Source: Paraclostridium hominis | Lineage (GTDB): Bacteria > Bacillota > Clostridia > Peptostreptococcales > Peptostreptococcaceae | Reading direction: 5' to 3' | DNA: 64,000 nt | NCBI RefSeq assembly: GCF_014306135.1 | Contig: NZ_JACRWD010000003.1 | Coordinates: forward strand, 121,652-185,651 | Part shown: one piece after another, positions 17,506 through 25,599 of the stretch | Position numbering within the stretch: position 1 is the first letter of the stretch | Layout: each line of letters opens with the position of its first letter | Program-made: the position numbers and the translations under genes | The notes under the pieces: generated by a model | Database searches by the model: none | The model's input: the letters and a program-made list of their open reading frames with translations, nothing else | Told to the model about the DNA's origin: nothing

Positions 17506-17976
17506 TTATATTCTTATTTCCTTAACACTCATATTGTCATCACTTATGTCTATTATAACAAAACTCCTATAATCTACACCTCTTGGCAAAGATACACTAC
17601 CAGGATTTATATAGATTATATTATCCTTTTCTTTTATTAAAGGTGTATGCGTATGCCCAAATATCACAATATCTGCATCTACTTCTTTAGCTTTCTTTTG
17701 TAATTGCTCAAGCCCATATTTAACACCATATCTGTCCCCATGACATACAAAAATATTTTTATTTTCTACTTCAAACTCTAATTCTTCTTCTACATTCTCA
17801 AAATCACAATTTCCCCTAACTGCCATCATTCCAACATTAGTCATTTTATGAATATATTTTGAATCTACAAAATTATCTCCAGCATGTATAATTAAATCAC
17901 ATTCCTTTAAATAAGGTATCACTTTATCGATAAAACGATTCATTCTATGAGTATCACTTATTACCCCTATTTTCAT
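17506..17976 (-). CDS. YfcE/MJ0936-type metallophosphoesterase
   Basis: 156 aa calcineurin-like phosphoesterase with all metal-binding motifs: ISDTHR near residues 6-11, AGDN, GNCD and CHGD...FGHTHTP, ending in a typical INPGS. Family members are Mn-dependent phosphodiesterases with unclear natural substrate. The start codon overlaps the stop of the upstream RNase PH/RdgB gene by one base (TAATG), so the two are coupled; this is the classic rph-rdgB-yfcE arrangement. Confidence 0.92.
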   Translation of the reverse strand: MKIGVISDTHRMNRFIDKVIPYLKECDLIIHAGDNFVDSKYIHKMTNVGMMAVRGNCDFENVEEELEFEVENKNIFVCHGDRYGVKYGLEQLQKKAKEVDADIVIFGHTHTPLIKEKDNIIYINPGSVSLPRGVDYRSFVIIDISDDNMSVKEIRI

Positions 17977-19325
17977 TATCTCACTATCCTTTTGTTAAAT
18001 TCATCTCTCATAAGTTTTAATGAGTTAGCTCTATGACTTATAGAATTTTTTATTGAACTAGGTAACTCTCCAAAAGTTTTGTTGTAATTATCTACTATAA
18101 ATAACGGATCATATCCAAATCCATTATTTCCTTTTTCTTCAAAACCAATCATACCTTCACAAGTACCTCTTACTACGAACTCTTTTCCACTAGGGAATAC
18201 TACCGCTATAGCTGATACAAATCTTCCTGTTCTTTGACTCATAGGTACATTTTTCATAGCTTTTACAAGCTTTTCTCTGTTTTGTTCATCTGTAGCATTT
18301 TCTCCAGCATATCTAGCTGAATAAACTCCTGGCTTTTTACCTAAAGCATCAACCTCAAGCCCTGAATCATCTGCTATAGTTACCATATTAGTAGCTTTTG
18401 CTATAGTTCTTGCTTTTATTAGTGCATTATGTTCAAATGTGTGACCATCTTCTACTATTTCTATTCCATCTAAGTTAACATCTTTAAGAGAGTATATGTT
18501 ACAATCAAAATCTTCTAATATAGCTGATATTTCTTCTAATTTGTGTGCATTATTTGTAGCTATAACAATTTCATTTGGCTCTTCCTCTCCAAGAACTTCA
18601 CTAGAAATTTTTCCTAATGCTTTTCTTTGAGCTTTTATAAGCTCCTTATTTCCTTTTTCACCAAGCTCAAGTAGTGCATTTAAATCCTTTCTACTAAATG
18701 GAGATTCTTCTCCTGTTCCTTGAACTTCTACAAACTCACCCTTATCAGTCATTATTATATTCATATCAACATGAGCATTAGAATCTTCTTCATAACATAA
18801 ATCTAGAACATGCTCTCCATTTACTATCCCAACACTTATAGCTGATACAAAATTTCTTATAGGTAAAGTTTTTATTTGTTTTTTTTCATATAATGAGTAT
18901 ATCGCATCTGCTACAGCTACGAATGCTCCCGTTATAGATGCTGTTCTTGTTCCCCCATCAGCTTGAATTACATCACAATCTACCCATATAGTTCTTTCAC
19001 CTATTTTAGATAAATCTATTACTGATCTTATAGCTCTACCTATTAATCTTTGTATTTCTTGTGTTCTTCCATCTACTTTACCTCTAGATGATTCTCTTAC
19101 TTTTCTTTGATGAGTTGCTCTTGGTAACATAGAATATTCTGCATTTATCCATCCTGTTCCACTATTTCTTAAAAAAGGAGGTACTTTGTCTTCTATAGAT
19201 GCTGTACATATAACTTTAGTTTCTCCCATTTCAATTAATACAGATCCTTCTGCATATCTAGTAAAATTTCTAGTTATTTTAACTGATCTTATTTCATCAT
19301 TTTTTCTGCCATCAATTCTTGTCAT
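17976..19325 (-). CDS. Fused RNase PH and XTP/dITP pyrophosphatase
   Basis: 449 aa with two complete enzymes. Residues 1 to about 245 are RNase PH (phosphorolytic tRNA 3'-end trimming): MTRIDGRKNDEIR, GKVDGRTQEIQRLIGR, IQADGGTRTASITG. From about residue 252, NEIVIATNNAHKLEEI and then ADDSGLEVDALGKKPGVYSARYAG are the RdgB/HAM1 house-cleaning nucleotide pyrophosphatase, which hydrolyses XTP and dITP. No frameshift or stop separates them, so it is a true fusion of genes (rph and rdgB) that are neighbours in Bacillus. Start ATG 19325 after GAGGTAAG. Confidence 0.95.
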   Translation of the reverse strand: MTRIDGRKNDEIRSVKITRNFTRYAEGSVLIEMGETKVICTASIEDKVPPFLRNSGTGWINAEYSMLPRATHQRKVRESSRGKVDGRTQEIQRLIGRAIRSVIDLSKIGERTIWVDCDVIQADGGTRTASITGAFVAVADAIYSLYEKKQIKTLPIRNFVSAISVGIVNGEHVLDLCYEEDSNAHVDMNIIMTDKGEFVEVQGTGEESPFSRKDLNALLELGEKGNKELIKAQRKALGKISSEVLGEEEPNEIVIATNNAHKLEEISAILEDFDCNIYSLKDVNLDGIEIVEDGHTFEHNALIKARTIAKATNMVTIADDSGLEVDALGKKPGVYSARYAGENATDEQNREKLVKAMKNVPMSQRTGRFVSAIAVVFPSGKEFVVRGTCEGMIGFEEKGNNGFGYDPLFIVDNYNKTFGELPSSIKNSISHRANSLKLMRDEFNKRIVR

Positions 19326-19475
19326 ATATCTTACCTCACTTAAACATTTTTTATATCAAATCAATATTATCTAACTTAACTAAACTCTTAATATAACAGT
19401 ACGTTCACTCTAATATATTAGCACCATTTAATACTAATTAGTAGTAATTTATTAAGATAATTTTCCCATTATTTC

Positions 19476-21497
19476 TTACTTTATCATCATCTCAACATCT
19501 TCTTTAGAAGTATGCTCTATCATTTCTAAAAACTCATTTTCATCAATTACTGGTATTCCTAATTCATTAGCTTTTGTAAGCTTTGATCCAGCTTCTTCTC
19601 CCGCTAAAATAAATGTTGTAGATTTGCTTACACTTGATGTAGCTTTTCCACCTCTTGCTTCTATCATTTCCTTTGCATCATTTCTTTTTAGAGTAGGCAA
19701 AGTTCCAGTTAAAACAATCTTCATACCTTCAAAGATATTTACTAAACCTTTATCTTCAGAAACAATAGATTTTGTATTCACTCCAGCATCTTCTAATTTT
19801 TTTATAACACCTATATTTTTTTCTTCTTTGAAAAATTGTATAACACTATTAGCCATTATATCTCCAAATTCTTCTAAATTGATTAACTCACTCATATCTG
19901 CATTTATTATTTCATCTAGACTCTTGAAGTTTTTAGCTAATACCTTAGCTCCCTTAACACCTATATATTTAATTCCTAATCCATTTATCAATCTATATAA
20001 ATCATTTTGCTTAGATTTTTCAATTGCATTTACTAAATTGCTAGCTGATTTTTCTCCCATTCTTTCTAGGTTAATTAGATCTTCTTTATTTATATAATAT
20101 AAATCAGCTATATCTTTTATTATTTTATTATCTAACAATAATGTTACTATAGATTCTCCTAATCCTTCTATATTCATTGCATCCCTAGATGCAAAATGAA
20201 TTATTCCTCTTCTTATTTGGGCTGGGCAACTTATATTTATGCATTTAACTGCAGCTTCGCCTTCTAATCTTACCGTTGGTTCTGAACATACAGGACATTT
20301 TTCAGGTAATTTGAATATAATCTCATCTCCAGTACGTTCATCTTTCACAACCTCTACAACTTGAGGTATTATATCTCCTGCTTTTTGTACTATTACAGTA
20401 TCTCCTATACGAATGTCTTTCTCATTTATATAATCTTCATTATGTAAAGTTGCACGAGAAACTGTAGTCCCAGCCAGTCTAACAGGCTCTAGTATAGCTG
20501 TTGGAGTTATAGTACCTGTTCTTCCTACCTCTACAATAATATCTATAAGTTTAGTTTTCTTCTGTTCTGCTGGGAACTTATATGCAATAGCCCATCTAGG
20601 ACTCTTAGCAGTATAACCCATTTTTTCCCTTTGAGATAAGTTGTTTACTTTTATAACCATTCCATCTATTTCAAAAGGAAGGTTAGATCTGTTAACCGTC
20701 CAATAATCTATATGTTTAATAATTTCATCCATATCACTAAATACTTTATAATTAGGACTCACTTTAAACCCTAGTTTATTTAGGTATTCTAGTGATTCAC
20801 TGTGAGTTTTCAGTTCAGTGTTTTCTATGTACTCTAAATTAAATATAAATATATCTAAAGGTCTCTTAGCTGTTAACTTAGAATCTAATTGTCTTAAAGT
20901 TCCTGCTGCTAAGTTTCTTGGATTTGCAAATAATTGTAATCCTTCTTCCTCTTGAATTTTATTTATAGTCTCAAAGTTTTCCTTTGATATATATACCTCT
21001 CCCCTTACAACAATTTCTTCATTATCTTCTACTTTTAATGGTATAGTTTTAACAGTCTTTAAATTTTGAGTTATATCTTCACCTATAATTCCATTTCCTC
21101 TAGTAGCACCTTTTTCAAAAATACCATTATTATATGTTAATCCTACTGATAATCCATCTATTTTAAATTCAACTACATATTCTACTCCTTCATTTATAGA
21201 ATCTCTAACTCTTTTATCAAAATCTCTAAGGTCTTGCGCTGAATATGCATTTGATAAACTAAGCATTGGGATTTTATGAGTTACTTGATTAAATTTATCA
21301 AGTGGCTTTCCACCTACTCTACTGCTAGGAGAATCTGCTCTTTTTAATTTAGGATTTTCTTCTTCTAATTTTATAAGTTCTTTCATTAATTTATCATATT
21401 CAAAATCTGATATTTCAGGAGAATCCTCATTATAATATCTATTGTTATGATAATTTATTAAATCTATTAATTCACTAATTCTATTTTTAGCATCCAT
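19476..21497 (-). CDS. ligA: NAD-dependent DNA ligase LigA
   Basis: 673 aa. N-terminal Ia domain (YHNNRYYNEDSPEISDFEYD), adenylation domain with the catalytic lysine in EFKIDGLSV, OB fold, C4 zinc finger (CPVCSEPT ... CINISCPAQ), helix-hairpin-helix repeats and a C-terminal BRCT domain (GMKIVLTGTLPTLKRNDAKE). Seals nicks in replication and repair. The start is ATG 21497 (MDAKNRISEL); a GTG three codons upstream lies inside the ribosome binding site AGAGGTG and is rejected. Confidence 0.98.
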   Translation of the reverse strand: MDAKNRISELIDLINYHNNRYYNEDSPEISDFEYDKLMKELIKLEEENPKLKRADSPSSRVGGKPLDKFNQVTHKIPMLSLSNAYSAQDLRDFDKRVRDSINEGVEYVVEFKIDGLSVGLTYNNGIFEKGATRGNGIIGEDITQNLKTVKTIPLKVEDNEEIVVRGEVYISKENFETINKIQEEEGLQLFANPRNLAAGTLRQLDSKLTAKRPLDIFIFNLEYIENTELKTHSESLEYLNKLGFKVSPNYKVFSDMDEIIKHIDYWTVNRSNLPFEIDGMVIKVNNLSQREKMGYTAKSPRWAIAYKFPAEQKKTKLIDIIVEVGRTGTITPTAILEPVRLAGTTVSRATLHNEDYINEKDIRIGDTVIVQKAGDIIPQVVEVVKDERTGDEIIFKLPEKCPVCSEPTVRLEGEAAVKCINISCPAQIRRGIIHFASRDAMNIEGLGESIVTLLLDNKIIKDIADLYYINKEDLINLERMGEKSASNLVNAIEKSKQNDLYRLINGLGIKYIGVKGAKVLAKNFKSLDEIINADMSELINLEEFGDIMANSVIQFFKEEKNIGVIKKLEDAGVNTKSIVSEDKGLVNIFEGMKIVLTGTLPTLKRNDAKEMIEARGGKATSSVSKSTTFILAGEEAGSKLTKANELGIPVIDENEFLEMIEHTSKEDVEMMIK

Positions 21498-21875
21498 ATA
21501 TATCACCTCTTATAAAAATACATATAAAATATTATTACCATTTTTGTATATATTAACTTAATATGTAACACTATCTTAGTATACCATAATTTACTTTTTA
21601 AAATTATAACTTAACCTCTAATTAAAGCGTGTTTTAGATATGTATAATATTTTACTTATAAAAACAAAAGTCCTTTAATCATCAATAATTAAAGGACTTT
21701 AATCTATTTAATATAAATACACTATTAATTTGTGTCATTACTGAGGTGTTTTGTGTATTTATTTAATATTATATTGTCCAATTTTTTATTTTTTATTTAT
21801 AAATTTAAAGTTTATATTTATTAAGTTAGTTAATAATTACAGTTATATAGATTTAAATTTTATAGGGGTGGTTAT
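21498..21875. other. Intergenic region between ligA and the CRP-like gene
   Basis: No protein gene seen. It holds divergent leader DNA, the minus-strand terminator hairpin at 21667-21700 and a TATAAT on the minus strand near 21766-21771 that could start a short RNA ending at that hairpin. Confidence 0.5.
21667..21771 (-). ncRNA. Candidate small RNA ending in an orphan terminator
   Basis: A 13-bp perfect stem AAAGTCCTTTAAT (21667-21679) / ATTAAAGGACTTT (21688-21700) is followed on the minus strand by TTTTGTTTTTAT, a good intrinsic terminator, yet no minus-strand gene ends here. About 65 nt upstream of the stem is a TATAAT (without a clear -35). The enclosed region carries AACACCTCAG, complementary to a GAGGTG ribosome binding site. 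Alternatives are a leader attenuator of ligA or a leftover of a deleted gene. Inference only. Confidence 0.3.
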
Positions 21876-22337
21876 ATGTTAAAACTACATCATGAACAAA
21901 CATTAAAATACTATATAGATAAATGTAATATAAATGATATCTTTGATGTAAATTTCATTAAAAACATGGAATTGCATTGTTTTAATAAAAATGAATTTAT
22001 AACTTGTAAAAATAGTACACCTGATTACCTATATTTTTTAGTTGATGGTACTATTGTCAAATTTGAAGATTCATATAGTTTACAAAATAATTCAAGTGAT
22101 ATATATAATGAATTTCATATAATAGGAGCTTTAGAAATTTTTACTCATAGCAATTTTGATTATAACTTAAAGGCATTAGATGATTGTATATGCATAGGAA
22201 TACCCATTTATATAATTAAAAATATAGCTTTCAAAGATGCTCATTTTTTAAAATATTTTTGTGAATTTTTTAGTTCTAAAATTTACAACAATAACTTTAA
22301 ATCAAATTTTTTTAATAAAGAAAAAGATGCTATATAG
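21876..22337 (+). CDS. CRP/FNR-type cyclic-nucleotide-binding domain protein lacking the DNA-binding domain
   Basis: 153 aa. Residues about 20-130 follow the CRP sensor fold: FDVNFIKNMELHCFNKNEFI, then DYLYFLVDGTIVKFED, a GALEIF turn, and the start of the dimerisation helix (DAHFLKYFCEFFSSKIYNNN). CRP family regulators are 210-230 aa; here the frame ends right after the long helix and no helix-turn-helix follows in any frame. Start ATG 21876 with GGGGTGG. It may be a stand-alone sensor, a dominant-negative partner, or a truncated gene; it lies at the edge of a decayed region. Confidence 0.75.
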   Translation: MLKLHHEQTLKYYIDKCNINDIFDVNFIKNMELHCFNKNEFITCKNSTPDYLYFLVDGTIVKFEDSYSLQNNSSDIYNEFHIIGALEIFTHSNFDYNLKALDDCICIGIPIYIIKNIAFKDAHFLKYFCEFFSSKIYNNNFKSNFFNKEKDAI

Positions 22338-22341
22338 CATC
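22326..22341 (+). repeat. Perfect palindrome over the stop codon of the CRP-like gene
   Basis: GATGCTATATAGCATC, extended by AA/TT on each side, contains the stop codon TAG. It could form an 8-bp hairpin but has no T-tract; the real terminator is the stem at 22418-22459. Confidence 0.5.
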
Positions 22342-22417
22342 TTCACAATAAAAGGGAATAGATAGTTTTTATATCTATCTATTGATATAGAGTTTAAATT
22401 TTGTACAATTATATAGC

Positions 22418-22459
22418 AAAAAAGCCGTGAAGGATTTATAAAACCTTCATGGCTTTTTT
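22418..22459 (+). terminator. Terminator after the CRP-like gene
   Basis: A 16-bp stem (AAAAAAGCCGTGAAGG with CCTTCATGGCTTTTTT, one G-U pair) and a 10-nt loop, ending in six T. It is 80 bp past the CRP-like stop codon; the A-run on the other side would allow action on the minus strand as well. Confidence 0.85.
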
Positions 22460-22521
22460 GTATCATATGTACTTTATACTATGATGATATCAGAATTATT
22501 TAGCATTCGCAACTAAATAAT

Positions 22522-22568
22522 TTATTTTTTTATTAACTTTGCTACACATTCAACATGTCTCATTCTTC
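22522..22568 (-). pseudogene. C-terminal fragment of a second RlmD-like methyltransferase
   Basis: The minus strand reads RMRHVECVAKLIKK followed by a stop. The DNA at 22530-22557 is identical over 28 bp to 25608-25635, the end of the intact rlmD gene (HVECVAKLIRK). The upstream part of the methyltransferase is missing, replaced within a few codons by unrelated sequence. It is either the relic of a deleted rlmD paralogue or a short duplicated piece. Confidence 0.6.
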
Positions 22569-22830
22569 GTATGTAAACACTGATTTTTATTATCGTTGTT
22601 ACCTTTTAAATACGCTTCTAATGGATTCTTATTTATAAATTTATTTACATCTTGTTTATCATCAAATCCAGTTTTATAAACAAAAGTTATTTTATAAGGA
22701 TCAACTGTACCATCTTCATTAGTAGCTCCAACTATTTAAATTGCAAAATCCAGTCAATAAAGTTGTTGTTACTGCCGTTGTAATTAAAACCTTTCTTTTT
22801 AAATTAAATTTAATTTCAAAATAATTTTTA
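22550..22830 (-). pseudogene. Broken gene for a small secreted or lipoprotein
   Basis: One minus-strand frame encodes a signal-peptide-like stretch, KRKVLITTAVTTTLLTGFCN, near 22820-22740; a different frame from 22735 to 22550 continues with IVGATNEDGTVDPYKITF and further polar residues ending NPLEAYLKGNNDN. The two halves need a frameshift near 22735 to join, there is no start codon with a ribosome binding site, and the frame runs out at the rlmD-like fragment. I do not recognise the family. Confidence 0.45.
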
Positions 22831-23220
22831 AAAATGAAAACTAAAGAAAATAGAATAAATTTATGATATTTATATATATTACCTAAAAAGTAATAGTATG
22901 GTTATTAAATTCAATAAAATATTAACATTCTATGATAACCTTTTTAATTAATGCATTCACATTTAACAAAATATTAAGTATACTTTATTTGTGAAAACCA
23001 CTTCTTACTCAAATGTATTCAGATAAGTTAAGTGTTACTGGTAATTATTAAAAAAGTATTCAAATGATATAAAAATTTAAATACTATTTAATATATTTAT
23101 TTAGTATGTTTGCTACATATTGAGCTGTTTTAATTGAAAAAATCTCACTAAAATAATGAAATAGTGAATACATATCAAAATATAGAAGATATTTTCAGAA
23201 TAAGAACTTAGTTAGAATAC

Positions 23221-23539
23221 TGTAATATAGTATTTAGCTATTCCTATTATTCTAATTATCAATAGTATTGTTTGATATATAAAACAAATGTAAATACAAA
23301 AGAAACTTCATTAATAAATAATTTATTCGAAAGAGATATTACTATATTTGGTAGATTAGCAGCGTTAGATAAAACAATAAATCCAGAAGCAGAAGTTGTT
23401 GTAAGAATAAGAGGATTTATCATACGTTGATGTAATAGTAAATTACAAAAATTGGATAGCAAGCGTAAAAGGAGTGAGAGTAATTAGCTGTGGTAAACCA
23501 TCTACAGAATATATTATAGGAGTACAAGCTAGATATTAA
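23221..23539 (+). pseudogene. Frameshifted gene remnant, family not recognised
   Basis: The plus strand has a coherent protein split over two frames: from about 23272, YKTNVNTKETSLINNLFERD, then LAALDKTINPEAEVVVRIRG up to about 23418; then a +1 shift into SYVDVIVNYKNWIASVKGVR and a C-terminus GKPSTEYIIGVQARY with stop at 23537-23539. An in-frame TAG at 23263 interrupts its upstream part. A terminator follows. The alternating hydrophobic pattern suggests a beta-rich domain. The gene is dead unless the shift is programmed. Confidence 0.5.
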
Positions 23540-23550
23540 TATATTATATA

Positions 23551-23590
23551 AAAATAGTAGCTAAATTTTAAAATTTAACTACTATTTTTA
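23551..23590 (+). terminator. Terminator after the frameshifted remnant
   Basis: An almost perfect inverted repeat (AAAATAGTAG arms and a central AAATTTTAAAATTT, one mismatch), ending in TTTTTATTTTT on the plus strand. It starts 12 bp after the remnant's stop codon, evidence that this was once an expressed gene. Confidence 0.7.
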
Positions 23591-23691
23591 TTTTTAGGAG
23601 TAAATTATAAAGTCCATAACATATACTCTTTCTTTAATTCAATTTTATTTTTTCTATATATCTTGTTACTATGAAAATATCATAATAAGGA

Positions 23692-24543
23692 TTAAAAACT
23701 TTTTAGTATATTTGGATTTTCAAATATGCTATCTAATTTTTTTATAAAAGGTATAATTTCTCCAAAATCTAATGCACGATGATCAAAAGCTAAACATATT
23801 GGTAATACTTTACGAATACCAATAGCCTTTTCTCCATTTTCGTCAATATATACACCCGGTTTTTCTAAAATTGCACCAAAGCCTATTACACAAACTTGTG
23901 GAGGTATAATATCTAACAAAGCAATAGCACCTCTTTGTTCTCTATATGTAGAACCAATATTTGATATAGTTATAGTCCCAATTTCTAAAGGTATTTTTGA
24001 TTTATCCTCATTATTATCTTCAGACATTTTATGTTCTCCACTTATTATACTGTTTATAATATTATAGTTTATTTTATCTGAAAATGATTTAGATAAACAC
24101 CCTGAATCTATACTTGAAATTTTCTGATCTAAATCTTTAATATATTTATTAATTTCATATAAAGACATTTCTTCAATATTATTTATACTTATTGTCATCA
24201 TTTTTCCACTTGGTAAAATCCAAGGCATATTTACATTAATATCTTTAATTGTATGAATTTCTCCTTCACCAGTACTTTGATTATACGATATGTGAGCATT
24301 TAGCTTTGGTGCAAATTTCAATCCTTCAGAAAATACTTTTAACATTAATGAATTAATTGAAACATTTTTTAATGATTTATCTTCTTCTTTTAATTTTTTA
24401 AATTCGTCAATAAAATTTGTAATATCAGGTTCATACATATAAGATACATGTGGTATAGTTTGCCAAGATTTCGTTGTCATATAAGATATAATTTTTCTTT
24501 CAGTTGAGAATTTTTCTATATTAATGGTTGTTAATTTACTCAT
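23692..24543 (-). CDS. Orphan 2-oxoacid dehydrogenase E2-type acyltransferase domain protein
   Basis: 283 aa forming only the CAT-like catalytic domain of dihydrolipoamide acyltransferases: ISYMTTKSWQTIPHVSYMYE at the start, VNMPWILPSGKMM, GTITISNIG, then AFDHRALDFGEI near the C-terminus. There is no lipoyl or E1/E3-binding domain and no E1 or E3 gene nearby. The HRxxDG active-site motif reads HRALDF, keeping His and Asp but replacing Gly with Phe. Start ATG 24543 follows GGAGGTC. It may be an acyltransferase working on a free substrate; its role is unknown. Confidence 0.85.
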   Translation of the reverse strand: MSKLTTINIEKFSTERKIISYMTTKSWQTIPHVSYMYEPDITNFIDEFKKLKEEDKSLKNVSINSLMLKVFSEGLKFAPKLNAHISYNQSTGEGEIHTIKDINVNMPWILPSGKMMTISINNIEEMSLYEINKYIKDLDQKISSIDSGCLSKSFSDKINYNIINSIISGEHKMSEDNNEDKSKIPLEIGTITISNIGSTYREQRGAIALLDIIPPQVCVIGFGAILEKPGVYIDENGEKAIGIRKVLPICLAFDHRALDFGEIIPFIKKLDSIFENPNILKSF

Positions 24544-24938
24544 AATAGACCTCCTATATTTTAAAATATGTGTTATTCTTACTATATAAAAATTGTGAAT
24601 TTTAATTGTATTTTGCATAATATTTAATTATTTTTTAATATTCTACTAATTTGAAGTTAAATATCCTATTTTAGATAACACCCTAATAATTCATTTACAA
24701 ACTTTGATTCAACCATTGAGTGAACTAAATCTATAAGTAAGGATACAATTCCTACTAGTTATTTTTATATATAAGTATTTTTCATATTTTGTTCCTTATT
24801 GTCATTACAATGCTATTTTATCCTCTTTAAGAGAAATCACATATTTATTTATCTTTCATATGTATTACAATTTTGTAAGAAAAGCTCTTAACTAGTTATT
24901 TTTTATTTAAGATTATTTTTAATTTTTAATATTCTGCT

Positions 24939-25210
24939 TCATTTAATCCTGTTGATCAAATTATAATATTTATGTCTACATTGGTAATTAAAGTTTTTTA
25001 ACACTTATAATTTTTCTCCTAACTCATCTTAGATTTCACCTGCAATTTTCTCTTTAGGTTCATAATTTTGTAGGACTTATATTCTTTCATAGATAGCCTT
25101 TTCTCTTAATTAATACTTTTCATCAAAATATGGATTTTTCATTTTATATATATTCTATAACCATAATTCAACTTCTTTATTTTTACGAAATCATGATTCA
25201 AATAATAAAA
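24939..25210 (-). pseudogene. Heavily decayed minus-strand coding remnant
   Basis: A single frame through ATG 25142 reads protein-like segments FRKNKEVELWL, NIYKMKNPYFDEKY, LREKAIYERI, VLQNYEPKEKIAGEI, DELGEKL and VLKNFNYQCRHKYYNLINRI, each separated by one stop codon (mostly TAA). The frame is preserved, with charged and amphipathic helix-like composition, as expected for a gene losing function by point mutation. In AT-rich DNA this could partly be chance. No family recognised. Confidence 0.3.
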
Positions 25211-25272
25211 ATATTGGTATTTATCTAATTTACTTGCTAATTTTTTTATTATTTAATTACTTTAAGCTATTC

Positions 25273-25301
25273 TGTGACTAACTTTTAAAAAGCTAGTCAC
25301 A
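25273..25301. repeat. Inverted repeat in the intergenic region
   Basis: TGTGACTA (25273-25280) and TAGTCACA (25294-25301), with an additional inner CTTTT/AAAAG pairing. No T-tract on either side, so probably not a simple terminator. It sits at the upstream edge of the decayed frame. Confidence 0.35.
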
Positions 25302-25432
25302 CTTTAAATCATTGAAATTACTAGCTTGTGTCAGATTTTATTAAACTTCGCCTATTTTTCACTTACTATATATATAATTTAATAAATGTATTTTTTATAT
25401 TCATTTTAATATTCCCTATTATATAAAATAAA

Positions 25433-25472
25433 AAACCCTCTAAAAGCTCTCTTTTTCTGCTTTCAAAGGGTT
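25433..25472 (-). terminator. Probable terminator downstream of rlmD
   Basis: On the minus strand AACCCTTTGAAAGC pairs with GCTTTTAGAGGGTT and is followed by TTTTTTATTTTAT. It lies about 130 bp beyond the rlmD stop. Confidence 0.6.
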
Positions 25473-25599
25473 ATTCTCTAATATGTTTTATTCTTTTTAT
25501 TTCCTTTTAATCAATCCTTTGTGAACCTATTTTAGTTAGATTTTCTTTGTTCCGATTGAGCTTTCAAGGTGTTTTTTCGAGTTTAATGTAACTTTACAA

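Larger units (their letters stand above)
22338..23691. other. Decayed region without intact genes
   Basis: About 1.35 kb with a terminator, the tail of a second rlmD-like gene, a broken secreted-protein gene on the minus strand and a frameshifted gene on the plus strand (each listed separately). Between about 22835 and 23200 only stop-rich AT sequence was seen. Composition is like the flanks. Confidence 0.6.
24544..25599. other. Long intergenic region with a decayed reading frame
   Basis: About 1 kb without an intact gene. It contains a minus-strand frame with repeated stops (24939-25210), an inverted repeat at 25273-25301 and a terminator-like stem at 25433-25472. The remainder shows no pattern I can name. 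Confidence 0.5.

Noticed and set aside
21498..21506. GTG start three codons upstream of the chosen ligA start
   Set aside because: The GTG is part of the AGAGGTG ribosome binding site; ATG 21497 is correctly spaced and matches family N-termini.
23259..23462. Minus-strand 67-codon frame in the decayed region
   Set aside because: It is the complement of the more protein-like plus-strand remnant; the plus strand has the better composition and a matching terminator.
22338..25599. Insertion sequence or transposase in the accessory region
   Set aside because: No transposase motif, terminal inverted repeats with target duplication, or integrase segment could be read in any frame; only short repeats and decayed fragments are present.
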